NCBI GenBank assembly: GCA_015490395.1
Contig: WFXX01000039.1
Coordinates: 1-10,460 of the forward strand
DNA length: 10,460 nt
Origin: Gammaproteobacteria bacterium
GTDB taxonomy: Bacteria > Pseudomonadota > Gammaproteobacteria > DRLM01
Direction of reading: 5' to 3'
A model generated the notes under the pieces. The model searched no databases. It was not told the origin of the DNA and saw nothing but the letters and a program-made list of their open reading frames with translations. A program made the position numbers and the translations under genes. Below, in pieces: positions 1 through 7,182 of this stretch (position 1 is the first letter of the stretch; each line of letters starts with the position of its first letter).

Positions 1-18
1 AGAAGAAGGGGAGGCCTC

Positions 19-47
19 CTTGCCCCTCCCCCCGAAAGGAGGGGAAG
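19..47. terminator. Possible terminator hairpin downstream of the secreted-protein operon
   Basis: A 7-bp GC stem (CCCCTCC at 23-29 with GGAGGGG at 38-44) extends by CTT/AAG (19-21 with 45-47) across a single bulged base. It lies 27 bases beyond the stop of the RIFT-barrel gene. On the plus strand it is followed by GCTTTT; on the minus strand, the direction of the operon, no T-tract follows. It may be a terminator for either direction, or a 3' stabilising hairpin. Confidence 0.4.
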
Positions 48-73
48 CTTTTGAGGCAAGGGTGAACGCCCGG

Positions 74-3000
74 CTAGGGCAGATCGACGCAGGCCAGCCA
101 AGGGCTGCGACGGAAGCGCGGGTCCTGGACGCACACCCAACGCACCCGCTCCGGACGCAAGCCGCTAGCTACCCCTCCGAGCTCCTCGTGGCGCCGGAAG
201 GCCGCCAGGGGGACCGAGGCGGTGCCATCTTCGCCAAAACGGACCACCGCTTGGGAAGCGGCCCAGAAGGCCACCCGGGTGAACCACCCGGGGTGGTGCC
301 GCTGGCTCTGGCGCGGCTCTTGGATCCCGAGCGGCGCAAATCGATGCGGCCAACGCTTGCGGGCCCGCTCCAGCCCTAGACGGGCAGCGGCACGCTCCTC
401 CACCTCGCGCGCCACCTGCGCCTTGCCCGCAACGCGCGCCGGATGGTCCGCGGGGGCTCGACCCACGATGGGGCGGGAGGCTACGCGCACGAGATAACGC
501 CGACCTGGGACGACGCCCGGGAGGCGCAGGTGGAGCCAGCCGCCCTCGCGGCGCGCCCGCAACGGCCCCCACTCCCATCCATCTTGATCGACGTGCTCCC
601 GGGGACGCACGCGGCGCTCCCAGGCGAGGGTCTGGGTGAACCAGGGCCGCACCCAACGCCAACCCACCGCCTCGGCAAAGGCCCGGTACCGCTCCGCAAG
701 CGTCGACCATGGCGCGTAATGATACAGAAGCGGGAGGGCCTGGATCACGCGGTCGTGGCGCTGCGGCGAGATCGTCCACGGTGCCGAGCCGAGCCACGCA
801 TTGGGCATGGCGGTGTGCCGGTTGATCATGGCGAGACGTGGATAGAACACCACGTGATGGGCGAAGTAGTCGGCCTGGGCCCAGAGCGCGTCGAGGATGA
901 GGGGATCGCGGTAGGTCTTCCAGGCCTCGTGGAAGGCCAGAGGACCCTGCGCCTCCATCCAGGTCTTGGCCCGGCTTTCCCAGATCATCCGCCCAGTGAC
1001 CGGATCCTTGACGCCGCGCCGCCAATCAGAGTTGGGGATGCGGGTGAGCTGGCCGCGGCGGTGCCGGAGCACCAAGAGGGCCCGCCGCAGCTGCCACCGA
1101 GCAAAAAGATCGAAGACAGGGCTGCCTGTGGCATGGTAGCCGGCGAGCGTGGTGTAGAGCATCCACGTATAGACGCGCGCGTAGTGGCCACGCCAGAGCG
1201 CCTCCGGGTCGCGCTCAAAGAGCGTGGTGTCGCTGAGCGGTCGGGTGCGGCCACGGAAGAGGTGGCGATGCTGGTAGTAGACCGCACCGTTGACAAAGCC
1301 GTGGATGGCATCTAGGGCCCGCAGCTCGCCAGTAAGATACCAGTACTCGAAGAGCCTGAAGAAGGCGTAGTGCTCGTGGTCGGGGAGCACCTTGTAGCCG
1401 TTGAGGTAGCTCCAGCCCCCTTCGGGCTGCTCCCGGACCTTTCCCCCCCAGCGGGCGGTGCGGGTTCTGCCGCTGCGCCATAGGAGAAAGTCCTTGGGGC
1501 CGAAGCCGGCTAGATCGCCCCAGGCAGCTATCTGGCGGTCCAGCTCCCGAAGGGCGGCCTCGGTAAGGGCTTCGAGCCGCAGGACGTTGCCCTCATAGAT
1601 CCAGCCAGGGTTATGCGCGATGGCCCAGCGGCTCAACACCCGCTGCCTCTCCAGCTCCGTGAGGCTGCCCGTGCGGATGAATGACAGCCACGCGGAGTTG
1701 AGGCTTTCGTGATGCCCGCCGGAGTTGTAGTTGCCCTGACGGCCGTGCTGCCGGTAGCCGACCCGCTTCGGGCGCCAGTGCCGGTGGCCATCCCCCCGCC
1801 GCCTCGGACGCGCCGGATCCGGAGCGAGCTCGAAGTACCACGCTTCGGTATGGCTGTACCAGGCCGGCGGCGCCCATGCGAAGAGCGGATACTCGAAGGC
1901 CTCGGCGAGGTCCGCTGCCTGCCCAGGCTCCGGCATGGTCCGGCCGAAGGCCAGCAGCACGTCGTGGATGCTGCGCTCGCCCAGATCCAGGTCATAGGGC
2001 AGGCCCTTGGGCCGCGCATGCACCTGGATGACAAGCCGGCCAGCCCCGTCCACCGCGAGGGCGCGGGGCGCGAGCTCCCAGAAATAACGCATGGCAACGG
2101 TCACGGCCCCGCCTCCGGCAGCTGCGGCTAGCCACCGCGCCCGGCCGCCTGCGGCCAGCTCGCGGCCGGGGCCATCGCCGCGGATGTGCAGTACCTGAAA
2201 GCCACCCGGGCGGGCGTGTTCCCGGCGGCCCTTGCCGTCGCGCCCCCTGCGCTGGTGCAGGCGCAGCACCTCCCGAGGCCCTAGCGAAGTGGCGGCCTGC
2301 ACGAGCTCCCCGCCCTGCCAGCCGCCCGCGGCAGCGCGCACCCCCTGCCCCGCTGCCTCGAGCCGCCAGCGCAAGCCGGCCTCCACGAAGGGGTGCACCG
2401 CCTGGGGCCGCTCACGGCCGGAGTTCTCAATGTCGTACTGGACCAGGATCCAGGGCTTGCCCGCATAGAGGTGGAGCCTCGCCGTCCAGCGGTAGAGGCC
2501 GCCCTCAAGCACCCCGTCGCCGGGCTCGGCCGGCCGAAAGGCCCCATGCAGCCGGACCACGAGGTGGAGCGGCCCGCGGCGCTCCACCTTCAGCTGCGTG
2601 GGGGGGCCGGCCCGGTACTCGGCCTCGCGCAGCCGCAGGGGATAACGGCTGCGCTCCTTCTCCCAGCCGGCCGGGTTCCAGCTCTTGCCGCGGAAGCGCT
2701 CGTAGTAGGGGGCCTCGCCCGATCGGATGTACGGTCCGTCCCCAGGCTCCCCGCGCAAAATCACGCGCCCTCCCAGACGCACCTCGCGCAGGAGGGCCGG
2801 GCCCCCGATGCGCACCTGCAGAGGCCCCGTGTCCACTCGTATCTCGCCAGGCGCTTCCTCAACCCGGATGGGAGGCAGCGCCGCGTGCGCAGGTCCATCG
2901 TTGGACAGCCAAAGCCTGCGCTCACCGCCTGCCGGCAGGTCCAGCTGGCAGTGGAGCAGCACCCACCGCAAGGACCCGTCCAGGGCCCAATAACGCGAGA

Positions 3001-3289
3001 GCGGCTCGAACTGGCAAGGCATCACCCGACCCGCCTCGTCGGTGACCCTGAGTGAGGTCGGGTCCCGCACCACCCCTCGTGGCAGGGGCACCCCACTGCT
3101 CAGGGGCCACGCCCGCCGCACCATCCCGCTATTGTCCCGAACCAGGAGCGGAACACGGAACAGCCGCCCGTCCCAGCGGTAGGGCACGCCCTCGGTGCGC
3201 AAAGCCAGCTCCTCATCCACTACAGCCCCCGCAGGCAGCGCCAGAAGCATCACAAGCAGCACCAAGATGCCGCAACAGCCCCTCCTCAC
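74..3289 (-). CDS. Secreted YetA/PcRGLX-like protein: RIFT barrel plus alpha/alpha toroid, polysaccharide lyase-like
   Basis: Predicted exported protein of 1071 residues. A Sec signal peptide covers residues 1-22 (MRRG, then a leucine-rich core, ending PAGA before VVDEE). Residues about 35-130 resemble the N-terminal RIFT barrel of the PcRGLX/YetA family: GVPLPRGVVRDP near 66-77 and LDGSLRWVLLHCQLDLPAGGE near 103-123, split here by no gap. Residues about 150-475 look like a beta sandwich. Residues about 480-880 are helical with GHHESLNSAW (525-534) and LPDHEHYAFFRLFEYWYLTG (635-654), which fits the family's alpha/alpha toroid. A beta-rich tail from about 890 is interrupted by a basic helical stretch (about 945-990). 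Known members of this fold group include PL26 exo-rhamnogalacturonan lyase; substrate here is unknown and I cannot confirm catalytic residues. The GTG start overlaps the previous stop as GTGA and has a strong ribosome binding site. Last gene of the operon. Fold call fairly sure, enzymatic activity unproven. Confidence 0.82.
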   Translation of the reverse strand: MRRGCCGILVLLVMLLALPAGAVVDEELALRTEGVPYRWDGRLFRVPLLVRDNSGMVRRAWPLSSGVPLPRGVVRDPTSLRVTDEAGRVMPCQFEPLSRYWALDGSLRWVLLHCQLDLPAGGERRLWLSNDGPAHAALPPIRVEEAPGEIRVDTGPLQVRIGGPALLREVRLGGRVILRGEPGDGPYIRSGEAPYYERFRGKSWNPAGWEKERSRYPLRLREAEYRAGPPTQLKVERRGPLHLVVRLHGAFRPAEPGDGVLEGGLYRWTARLHLYAGKPWILVQYDIENSGRERPQAVHPFVEAGLRWRLEAAGQGVRAAAGGWQGGELVQAATSLGPREVLRLHQRRGRDGKGRREHARPGGFQVLHIRGDGPGRELAAGGRARWLAAAAGGGAVTVAMRYFWELAPRALAVDGAGRLVIQVHARPKGLPYDLDLGERSIHDVLLAFGRTMPEPGQAADLAEAFEYPLFAWAPPAWYSHTEAWYFELAPDPARPRRRGDGHRHWRPKRVGYRQHGRQGNYNSGGHHESLNSAWLSFIRTGSLTELERQRVLSRWAIAHNPGWIYEGNVLRLEALTEAALRELDRQIAAWGDLAGFGPKDFLLWRSGRTRTARWGGKVREQPEGGWSYLNGYKVLPDHEHYAFFRLFEYWYLTGELRALDAIHGFVNGAVYYQHRHLFRGRTRPLSDTTLFERDPEALWRGHYARVYTWMLYTTLAGYHATGSPVFDLFARWQLRRALLVLRHRRGQLTRIPNSDWRRGVKDPVTGRMIWESRAKTWMEAQGPLAFHEAWKTYRDPLILDALWAQADYFAHHVVFYPRLAMINRHTAMPNAWLGSAPWTISPQRHDRVIQALPLLYHYAPWSTLAERYRAFAEAVGWRWVRPWFTQTLAWERRVRPREHVDQDGWEWGPLRARREGGWLHLRLPGVVPGRRYLVRVASRPIVGRAPADHPARVAGKAQVAREVEERAAARLGLERARKRWPHRFAPLGIQEPRQSQRHHPGWFTRVAFWAASQAVVRFGEDGTASVPLAAFRRHEELGGVASGLRPERVRWVCVQDPRFRRSPWLACVDLP

Positions 3290-4623
3290 GGCAAGCCCTC
3301 CTTGGGCACGAGCACCCGCCGCAGGCGCCAGGCACCCGCACCAGAGGCATCCTCCCTAAAGACCACCAGCAACCCAGCAGGCGTGACCGCTAAGGCCGGG
3401 TCAGCCACTAGGCCAGGCCCGTCGCGCACCGTGCGCCGCCCTACGGGCCGGCCCTCAGCATCCATACCGGCCAGCAGCAAGCGCCCCGCACTCGGCTGGC
3501 GCCCGCGGGCCGCCGCCCGGGCCACCCACCAGAAGCGACCATGCCCCCAGGCCCCGGCCAACGGGCCTTCGACCGCAACGGGGCCGAAGAGCCGGAAGAC
3601 CCCGGGCCAGCGCCGCGCAGGCCGCCAGCCACCGTCCTCTTGGGCCGGCGCTAGCCAGCGCCATCCTTCCGGGGACATCGGATCGAACAGGCGCCCAAGG
3701 GCCACCCGGATGCCACCGCCACGCCCAGTGACCAAGGCTGCCCCACGCAGCCAGCGCCCGCTCCCGCCCAGCACCAGCCGGCCGGATACCTGCCCGCTAT
3801 GGGGATCCGGAGGCTCCCCGATCTTCAGCAGCCTGGGCGGGCGGGTCCCATCAGCCTCCACCAAGGCAAGGCGGATCCAGATGTTGCGCCCGGGGCGCCA
3901 ATTGGCTTGATCCTGCCACTCCAGCAACCACCATTGCCCGTCCACAGGCGCTACGCGAACCGTGCCCCCCAGCACGATCCGACTACCGGCACGCGCTGGG
4001 GTCACGGGACGCCTCCCCCAGCCCCAGCCTGGGGTGTAACCCGACCACCGCGCCGCTTGTGCGGCCGTATAGCGCAAGGGCCATGGACGGGCCTCGTGGA
4101 GCGGCCGACCCCAGGCCAGCACAGCCAAGCGCAGCTCATAGAAGCCGTCCGCTGCCATGTGCTGCCAAGCCACGGCGAAGCGATCCGCGGCCGCTGCCAC
4201 CTCGGGCAGGGCTTGATTTCGCGGGCCAGCCCCCAACGCGTGCCCACCTGGATCCAGCACCCGCCCCTCGGTGGCATCCAACCGGCTGACCAAGACGTCC
4301 CAGTCACCCACCACATCCAGCCGTTGCCACACCACCAGGCAGCGGCCATCGGCCAAACATGCCACCTGCGGCCGCCCGTGGGGCGCGCCCTCGGCCAGCA
4401 CCCACGGCCCGCCTTGGTAGGTGCCGTCGAGCGCCAAGGTGCGAGCAAGGATCCGGGAACGCCGGCTGGTGTAGTGGATCCTCCCCTCCTGCCAGACAAG
4501 CAGCACCCCACCCTCCCAGGCCGCCAAGGCCGGATGACGCGGCTCCCATGCCACCCCAGCCGCAGCCCGGATGGCGAAGGCAGCCAACATCATCAGCAGA
4601 CACGCGGAGCGCCCTCCCCTCAT
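3286..4623 (-). CDS. Secreted repeat protein, probable beta-propeller of unrecognised family
   Basis: Predicted exported protein of 445 residues; I do not recognise the family. A signal peptide covers about residues 1-23 (MRGGRS, hydrophobic core, AAAG). The mature part holds a loosely repeated strand motif: PALAAWEGGVLLVWQ (31-45), PQVACLADGRCLVVWQ (85-100), LPEVAAAADRFAVAWQ (139-154) and DPALAVTPAGLLVVFR (408-423). Each is followed by a stretch describing another strand pair, as in blades of a beta-propeller. The middle (about 200-370) is rich in Trp and Gly, with weaker repeats. I see no Asp-box, kelch or YWTD signature, no transmembrane anchor and no PEP-CTERM tail. The ATG overlaps the stop of the NHL gene as ATGA, with no clear ribosome binding site, so translation is probably coupled. 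Role inferred only from context: binding or processing glycan outside the inner membrane. Confidence 0.72.
   Translation of the reverse strand: MRGGRSACLLMMLAAFAIRAAAGVAWEPRHPALAAWEGGVLLVWQEGRIHYTSRRSRILARTLALDGTYQGGPWVLAEGAPHGRPQVACLADGRCLVVWQRLDVVGDWDVLVSRLDATEGRVLDPGGHALGAGPRNQALPEVAAAADRFAVAWQHMAADGFYELRLAVLAWGRPLHEARPWPLRYTAAQAARWSGYTPGWGWGRRPVTPARAGSRIVLGGTVRVAPVDGQWWLLEWQDQANWRPGRNIWIRLALVEADGTRPPRLLKIGEPPDPHSGQVSGRLVLGGSGRWLRGAALVTGRGGGIRVALGRLFDPMSPEGWRWLAPAQEDGGWRPARRWPGVFRLFGPVAVEGPLAGAWGHGRFWWVARAAARGRQPSAGRLLLAGMDAEGRPVGRRTVRDGPGLVADPALAVTPAGLLVVFREDASGAGAWRLRRVLVPKEGLP
3297..3303 (-). promoter_or_regulatory. Ribosome binding site for the RIFT-barrel gene
   Basis: The minus strand reads AAGGAGG, followed by 7 bases and then GTG at 3289. 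This is a near-perfect Shine-Dalgarno match at good spacing and it fixes the GTG start, even though that start overlaps the preceding stop codon. It lies inside the 3' end of the upstream gene, as expected for coupled translation. Confidence 0.8.
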
Positions 4624-5852
4624 GGCAGGCGTCGGATACGGTAGAGGCGTGTGGGAAGCAATCCCCGCCCCTCGACGTAGAGGCTCATCCCGCTCCAGCG
4701 CTTGAGCCGAGCCAGGAGGGCGCCACGCCGGTCGCGCCCATAGAGCGCGCCGATCATCAGCACCCGCAAGCGCTCACCGGGACCTGGCCGGTGGCCGGGC
4801 CGGAACACGGCGCCGCCCCGGTAGCCAGCATTAGGATGGCGTGGCAGGCGGTGCCAGCGCCCATCCTGCATGAGCGTGGCGGTCGTGCCGTGCCCATCGG
4901 TGGGCACGCGCCGGATGTTGTACTCGTCGCCTCCGCCTACAAAGGCCGCCGCAGCCTGCGGATCAGCGAAGGAGTTGCCGGGGGTGTCGAAAAAGGCCTC
5001 AAGCGGCGGGCCATCGCCCAAGTGGTGTGGCTTGCGCCTCCAGCCTGTGACGCCGGCCACGTGCTCGGCGCGCCCATCGGCCCGGATACGGACGACCACA
5101 TCGGGAGTGCGCGAGAAGAAGAGCACCTGCCCGGCACCATCCACATCGGCACCAAAGGGATTGAGACGCACCGGCTTGCCGGAACCTGGGAAACGGGCCG
5201 CGCTGCGCGGCCAAGGCCCCATGTGGCGCAGCCGTCCCTCGCGCAGCCGCAGGTAGCCTCCGGGCGTGCCGATGTAGATGGTGCCGTCGGGGGCCTGGGC
5301 CACAGCCAAGGTGCCGCCCAGACGCACCTCGCCGGCCGGCCGCTCATCGCCCGGACGCAGGCGGTGCCGACCACCTCCGGCAAGCGTCTCCACATGCCAC
5401 CGCCCGTTGCGCTCGACCAGGCGCCGGATCCGGCCGTTGCCGGCATCGGGCAGGAGCACGCTGCCATCCTCGGCACAGAAGATCTGATACATCCCGTAAT
5501 GGGCCCCCATCCCCAGACGGAAGCGCGCCTGCTCAGCCGGACCATCCCGGAATCCCGGCTGGCCATCCCCTGCCAGGGCCCAGCGGAAGCCGTGCCGATC
5601 CACGATATCAATCTGCTGGCGGTAGGCCATGAACAGGTGCCCGTCCGGGGCCTGGCAGGTAGACCCGGCCGGCCAGCCACTCTGGGCCAAGGGACCGTAA
5701 CGCGGGCCGCCGGAGAGGGTCTGGGTGAAGGGCTCCACCGTCCAGCGCTCCTGGAGCCAGGCCTCGCCCCTTCTTGCTGGCGAGGCCACGGCAAGCCCGA
5801 CCACGAGTAGGAGAGGCATGGCGCGACGGCTAGGCGAGGCAGCTCCGATCAT
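4620..5852 (-). CDS. Secreted NHL-repeat beta-propeller protein
   Basis: Predicted exported protein of 410 residues with an N-terminal signal (residues 1-30; basic SPSRR, core MPLLLVVGLAVA, then ARRGEA). NHL-type blades are visible. Residues 93-106 read LAGDGQPGFRDGPA, followed by FCAEDGSVLLPDAGNGRIRR (125-144) and VETLAGGG (154-161). A second set is AQAPDGTIYIGTPGGYLRL (185-203), and a third runs from VAGVTG (265-270) through GDGPPLEAFFDTPGN (279-293) to GGDEYNIRRVPTDG (307-320). The G-x-G-x-x-G-F-x-D-G-P/N-R-I-R-R pattern is characteristic of NHL propellers, which usually bind ligands or partners rather than catalyse. The start at 5852 is preferred over an internal Met at residue 12 because AAGG lies 6 bases upstream of it, and the internal Met has no such site. 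It sits 127 bases after the kelch-like gene and overlaps the next gene by 4 bases. No membrane anchor or sorting tail is visible. Confidence 0.8.
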   Translation of the reverse strand: MIGAASPSRRAMPLLLVVGLAVASPARRGEAWLQERWTVEPFTQTLSGGPRYGPLAQSGWPAGSTCQAPDGHLFMAYRQQIDIVDRHGFRWALAGDGQPGFRDGPAEQARFRLGMGAHYGMYQIFCAEDGSVLLPDAGNGRIRRLVERNGRWHVETLAGGGRHRLRPGDERPAGEVRLGGTLAVAQAPDGTIYIGTPGGYLRLREGRLRHMGPWPRSAARFPGSGKPVRLNPFGADVDGAGQVLFFSRTPDVVVRIRADGRAEHVAGVTGWRRKPHHLGDGPPLEAFFDTPGNSFADPQAAAAFVGGGDEYNIRRVPTDGHGTTATLMQDGRWHRLPRHPNAGYRGGAVFRPGHRPGPGERLRVLMIGALYGRDRRGALLARLKRWSGMSLYVEGRGLLPTRLYRIRRLP

Positions 5853-5979
5853 GGTGCACCTTCAACCCCAGGGGCCGCCCTGCCCTACCCCGTTCCAGGA
5901 GACTGGCCAAGCGGGGGCAACGCCACCTGACCAGAGCGGCGCGCTCTCTTGCCGTGTCCCGCTAGCGCGTGCATCTCTC
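5853..5979 (-). other. Gap between kelch-like and NHL genes with a small hairpin
   Basis: 127 bases with no credible gene. A perfect 6-bp inverted repeat (AGAGCG, 3-base loop, CGCTCT) lies at 5933-5947, about 33 bases past the kelch-like stop in the direction of transcription. It is not followed by a T-tract, so it is a weak candidate for attenuation, RNA processing or stabilisation rather than an intrinsic terminator. I see no convincing -35/-10 pair for the NHL gene, so the four genes may be one transcript. Confidence 0.35.
5859..5863 (-). promoter_or_regulatory. Ribosome binding site for the NHL gene
   Basis: The minus strand reads GAAGG, then TGCACC-like spacing of 6 bases to ATG at 5852. 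It supports this start over the in-frame ATG 33 bases further in, which would remove the basic N-region of the signal peptide. Confidence 0.55.
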
Positions 5980-7152
5980 TCACGGCGGCGGTCGCAGGGC
6001 CCAAACCACAGGTCGGCGGTGCCGATCGCTGCCCACCAGGAGCATCACCTGCAGCCGCTCGGCCCAGACCATGTGATAGTTCATGGGCCCCACCGCCCCC
6101 GGGGGCAGCACCGCCCCGTCCAGAAGCCGGCAACGACCCAGCACCGGATCCCAGAGATAGGTCCGGGCCCTCCGGGACGCCCCGTACCAGGGGCGGCCCT
6201 GCCGGTCGCGACGCACCACCCGGCGGTCCGGGACCACCATCACAAAGCGCCGCCCGTCGTAGGCCACCGGAAAATGCTGCCATGGGGGAGGACAGCGTCC
6301 CTTGGGCTCCAAGATCTCCCACCGGCCGGGGGCATAAGGCCTCTCTCCCGGATGGTAGACCCGCACGCGGAAGGGCACCTCCCGCCGTGCCTCACGGTAG
6401 TGGCCGAACAGGTACACCGCCCGCCGGTCCGGCGCATAGACCGCCACCTGATGCAGCGTCAGGCTCGCCTTGCCCCTGGGGCGTACCACCCGCCAACGCT
6501 CACGGTCCGGACCGAGCTCCAGCACCTGCCCCGGGCGGAAGGCGACCAGGGTCTGCCGCCCCACGTCATAGGCCATGGCGCCACCGAAGAGCCGTGGCGG
6601 GCGCGCCCCACCAGCCGGAAATGGCTCCCAGCGCCGGACGGCGATCCGAAACAGCCAATGCGGGTGTACCCGCACACCGCGAACCCCCTTGCGGGCCGGA
6701 TTGTGCTCCGGCACACCCGCTACCCAGAGGGCATCTAGGAGCGGATCGTAGAGCACCAGATCATAGGTGTGCATGGCCCAGGGAACGAGCCGCTGCTCCG
6801 TGCCCGCCACCGCCCGACCCACGGGGTCTGCCCGGTAGGTCCGTGGCCCGGCCCCGGGAGCCAGCACCAGCCAGCGACGAGCCGCAGGATCGAAGGCGCG
6901 CACGGCATTGTCGTGGTTGCGACCGTGGGTGTCTGAGCCGAAGAGGAGCAGCAGCCCCCGCCGGCTGTCCCAGGCAGCGCCGCTGTGGGCTTGGCGGGTC
7001 CAACCCAAGCCAGCGCCGTCGTGCAGCTGCACCCACCGGCCGGCCGGGAGAGGTTCCAGGCCTGCTCCGGCCGGCGCCAGCGCCGGTGCCATCAGAGCCA
7101 GTCCAGTGACCAGCGCCCGCCACGCCCACCTCCCCGAACGGGCGGCCGGCAA
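5980..7152 (-). CDS. Secreted kelch-like beta-propeller protein
   Basis: Predicted exported protein of 390 residues if it starts at TTG 7152. That start gives a plausible signal peptide: basic RSGRWAWR (5-12), core ALVTGLALMAPALA (13-26), then PAGAG. Kelch/galactose-oxidase-like blades follow, with repeated hydrophobic strand, FG/GG turn and aromatic elements: HSGAAWDSRRGLLLLFGSD (56-74), NAVRAFDPAARRWLVL (82-97), DLVLYDPLLDALWVAG (131-146), LFGGAMAYDVGRQTLVAF (188-205), HQVAVYAPDRRAVYLFG (234-250), FPVAYDGRRFVMVVPD (294-309), TYLWDPVLGRCRLLDG (331-346) and MVWAERLQVMLLVGSD (361-376). About seven blades are likely. Catalytic residues of galactose oxidase are not recognisable, so a binding role is as likely as an enzymatic one. 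The open frame runs further upstream, but that part overlaps the divergent gene antisense and lacks a signal-like start. The start codon is the least certain part; there is no clear Shine-Dalgarno site. First gene of the four-gene operon. Confidence 0.75.
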   Translation of the reverse strand: MPAARSGRWAWRALVTGLALMAPALAPAGAGLEPLPAGRWVQLHDGAGLGWTRQAHSGAAWDSRRGLLLLFGSDTHGRNHDNAVRAFDPAARRWLVLAPGAGPRTYRADPVGRAVAGTEQRLVPWAMHTYDLVLYDPLLDALWVAGVPEHNPARKGVRGVRVHPHWLFRIAVRRWEPFPAGGARPPRLFGGAMAYDVGRQTLVAFRPGQVLELGPDRERWRVVRPRGKASLTLHQVAVYAPDRRAVYLFGHYREARREVPFRVRVYHPGERPYAPGRWEILEPKGRCPPPWQHFPVAYDGRRFVMVVPDRRVVRRDRQGRPWYGASRRARTYLWDPVLGRCRLLDGAVLPPGAVGPMNYHMVWAERLQVMLLVGSDRHRRPVVWALRPPP

Positions 7153-7165
7153 GGTCGCGCCAAGG

Positions 7166-7173
7166 GCTATACT
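7166..7173. promoter_or_regulatory. Overlapping divergent -10 elements
   Basis: The plus strand reads TATACT at 7168-7173, ending 9 bases before the ATG of the synthase gene. The minus strand reads TATAGC at 7171-7166, about 13 bases before the proposed TTG of the kelch-like gene. The two elements share the TATA core in a 30-base gap. No good -35 hexamer is seen at 16-18 bases on either strand. If used, both mRNAs would have almost no leader, which fits the absence of ribosome binding sites at both starts. Sequence match only; activity is inferred. Confidence 0.4.
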
Positions 7174-7182
7174 CGGTCTGCC

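Noticed and set aside
443..1315. Plus-strand open frame of 290 codons opposite the toroid domain
   Set aside because: Antisense to a gene with signal peptide, domain motifs and a strong ribosome binding site; no motif of its own.
4359..5810. Long plus-strand open frame (483 codons) opposite the NHL and repeat genes
   Set aside because: It is antisense to two well-supported genes, rich in Pro, Ala, Arg and Gly with no domain, and typical of chance frames in GC-rich DNA.
74..7152. PEP-CTERM sorting tail on one of the secreted proteins
   Set aside because: All four C-termini were read (CVDLP, KEGLP, RIRRLP, LRPPP). None has a VPEP-like motif followed by a hydrophobic helix and basic end.
6985..7182. 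N-terminal extension of the synthase gene
   Set aside because: It overlaps the signal peptide coding region of the kelch-like gene, has no MCG start and no glutaminase motif.
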